Part shown: positions 5,665 to 6,219 of the stretch, one piece after another
Layout: each line of letters starts with the position of its first letter
Position numbering within the stretch: position 1 is the first letter of the stretch
Origin: Acidobacteriota bacterium
GTDB taxonomy: Bacteria > Acidobacteriota > Vicinamibacteria > Vicinamibacterales > UBA2999
Direction: 5' to 3'
NCBI GenBank assembly: GCA_020851835.1
Contig: JADZBZ010000153.1
Span: 1-6,219 of the forward strand
Length of the DNA: 6,219 nt
Notes under the pieces: model-generated
Seen by the model: only the letters and a program-made list of their open reading frames with translations
Databases searched by the model: none
Told to the model about the DNA's origin: nothing
Position numbers and translations under genes: made by a program

Positions 5665-6219
5665 TCAGCGGTGGAGCGCGATGAGGTCGCCCACCTCGAC
5701 GGCTTCGCTCGCCCGCTCGATGCGAATCGTCGCCGACTGCGGACGGCAAACGACCACCACGCCCTCGCCAACGCGGACCACCGGGCCCGGGCTGTCGGCG
5801 GCGCGGCGGAAGATAGTGAGCCGCTGGCCGCGCTCGACGCCCTGGAAGCCGCCGCGATCGATCACCATGAGCTGCCGCGGCGAGCCGAGCTGCTGCCCGA
5901 AGGCCCCGAACACCACGCGAGCGGGGTCGTCGAACGCCGGTTCGCCCGCGGCCAGGGCGGTCACGGCCGGCAGCGGGTCGAAGGGCTCCACCGAGTCGCC
6001 CGCCATCAGCTCGCCGCACACGTACACGACCACCGCCACCGAGGTGGCCGGCGTGGCTTCCACCACCTGGATGAGACCGGCCGTGTGCTGGCCGAAGGTC
6101 GCGTGCTTGAGGGGCGCGCCCTTGTCCCCGTACCGGAACCTCCGCCGCACCACGAAGTTCTCGCCCGCCTTCATCCCCATGTCCGCGCCCACGTCGAGCA
6201 CGAGGACGTCGCCGTTTCC
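5665..6219 (-). CDS. C-terminal part of a hypothetical protein with a duplicated beta-rich domain (5' end beyond window)
   Basis: The frame is open from the window edge to TGA (5665-5667), giving 184 residues. The apparent GTG start at 6199-6201 is unlikely because the frame continues upstream with NGDVLVLDVGADMGMKAGE, clearly mid-domain. Two halves share a plan. The first (about 1-79) reads VLVLDVGADMGMKAGENFVVRR ... AGLIQVVEATPATSVAVVV ... ELMAGDSVEPF. The second (about 114-184) reads LMVIDRGGFQGVERGQRLTIFRR ... VGEGVVVVCRPQSATIRI ... EVGDLIAL. From memory this 'D-G---G---G----(F/I)-R ... G---V------A---------(V)GD' pattern occurs in the C-terminal parts of cell-envelope proteins of Acidobacteriota, often after LysM domains, and resembles the FlgT C-terminal domain. 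No LysM or signal peptide is visible here because the N-terminus is missing. The function is unknown. Confidence 0.75.
   Translation of the reverse strand, partial: GNGDVLVLDVGADMGMKAGENFVVRRRFRYGDKGAPLKHATFGQHTAGLIQVVEATPATSVAVVVYVCGELMAGDSVEPFDPLPAVTALAAGEPAFDDPARVVFGAFGQQLGSPRQLMVIDRGGFQGVERGQRLTIFRRAADSPGPVVRVGEGVVVVCRPQSATIRIERASEAVEVGDLIALHR

Noticed and set aside
4910..6019. 369-codon open frame on the minus strand across the soxD-like gene and repeat block
   Set aside because: It reads through the tandem repeats and opposite a clear cytochrome c gene; the composition is that of a GC-rich shadow frame.

Overview
The window is very GC-rich, gene-dense DNA. It most resembles a Gram-negative soil bacterium of the Acidobacteriota, with Vicinamibacteria as the best guess. 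The main reason is the 950-residue Oar-like TonB-dependent receptor with an N-terminal carboxypeptidase-regulatory-like domain, a family greatly expanded in that phylum. It sits directly behind what looks like the C-terminus of an M14-type carboxypeptidase. The taxonomic call is inference; no rRNA or other marker is present.

Layout: bases 1-93 are the tail of the putative M14 peptidase (+). Bases 155-3007 are the TonB-dependent receptor (+). A short hairpin without a U-tract lies where it meets a converging gene for an exported DsrE-family sulfur-transfer protein (3026-3568, -). A 178-base divergent intergenic region follows, with a candidate promoter for soxC. Next come soxC, a Tat-exported molybdenum sulfane/sulfite dehydrogenase (3747-4934, +), and a translationally coupled single-heme soxD-like cytochrome c gene (4925-5506, +). 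Bases 5507-5664 hold no gene but contain a 22-bp tandem repeat array ending in a strong GC hairpin. The window closes with the 3' part of a minus-strand gene (5665-6219) whose product carries two copies of a small, probably beta-rich domain.

Functionally, the centre is a compact periplasmic sulfur-oxidation module. SoxC would oxidise a bound sulfane sulfur or sulfite at its molybdenum centre and pass electrons to the SoxD-like cytochrome, and so to the respiratory chain. The neighbouring DsrE protein is predicted to be periplasmic and has one cysteine, at the family's sulfur-binding position. No soxXYZAB genes are in the window. The most interesting hypothesis is therefore that the secreted DsrE protein acts as sulfur carrier or donor for a stand-alone SoxCD pair. 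The receptor, the peptidase and the distal minus-strand gene show no evident link to this chemistry.
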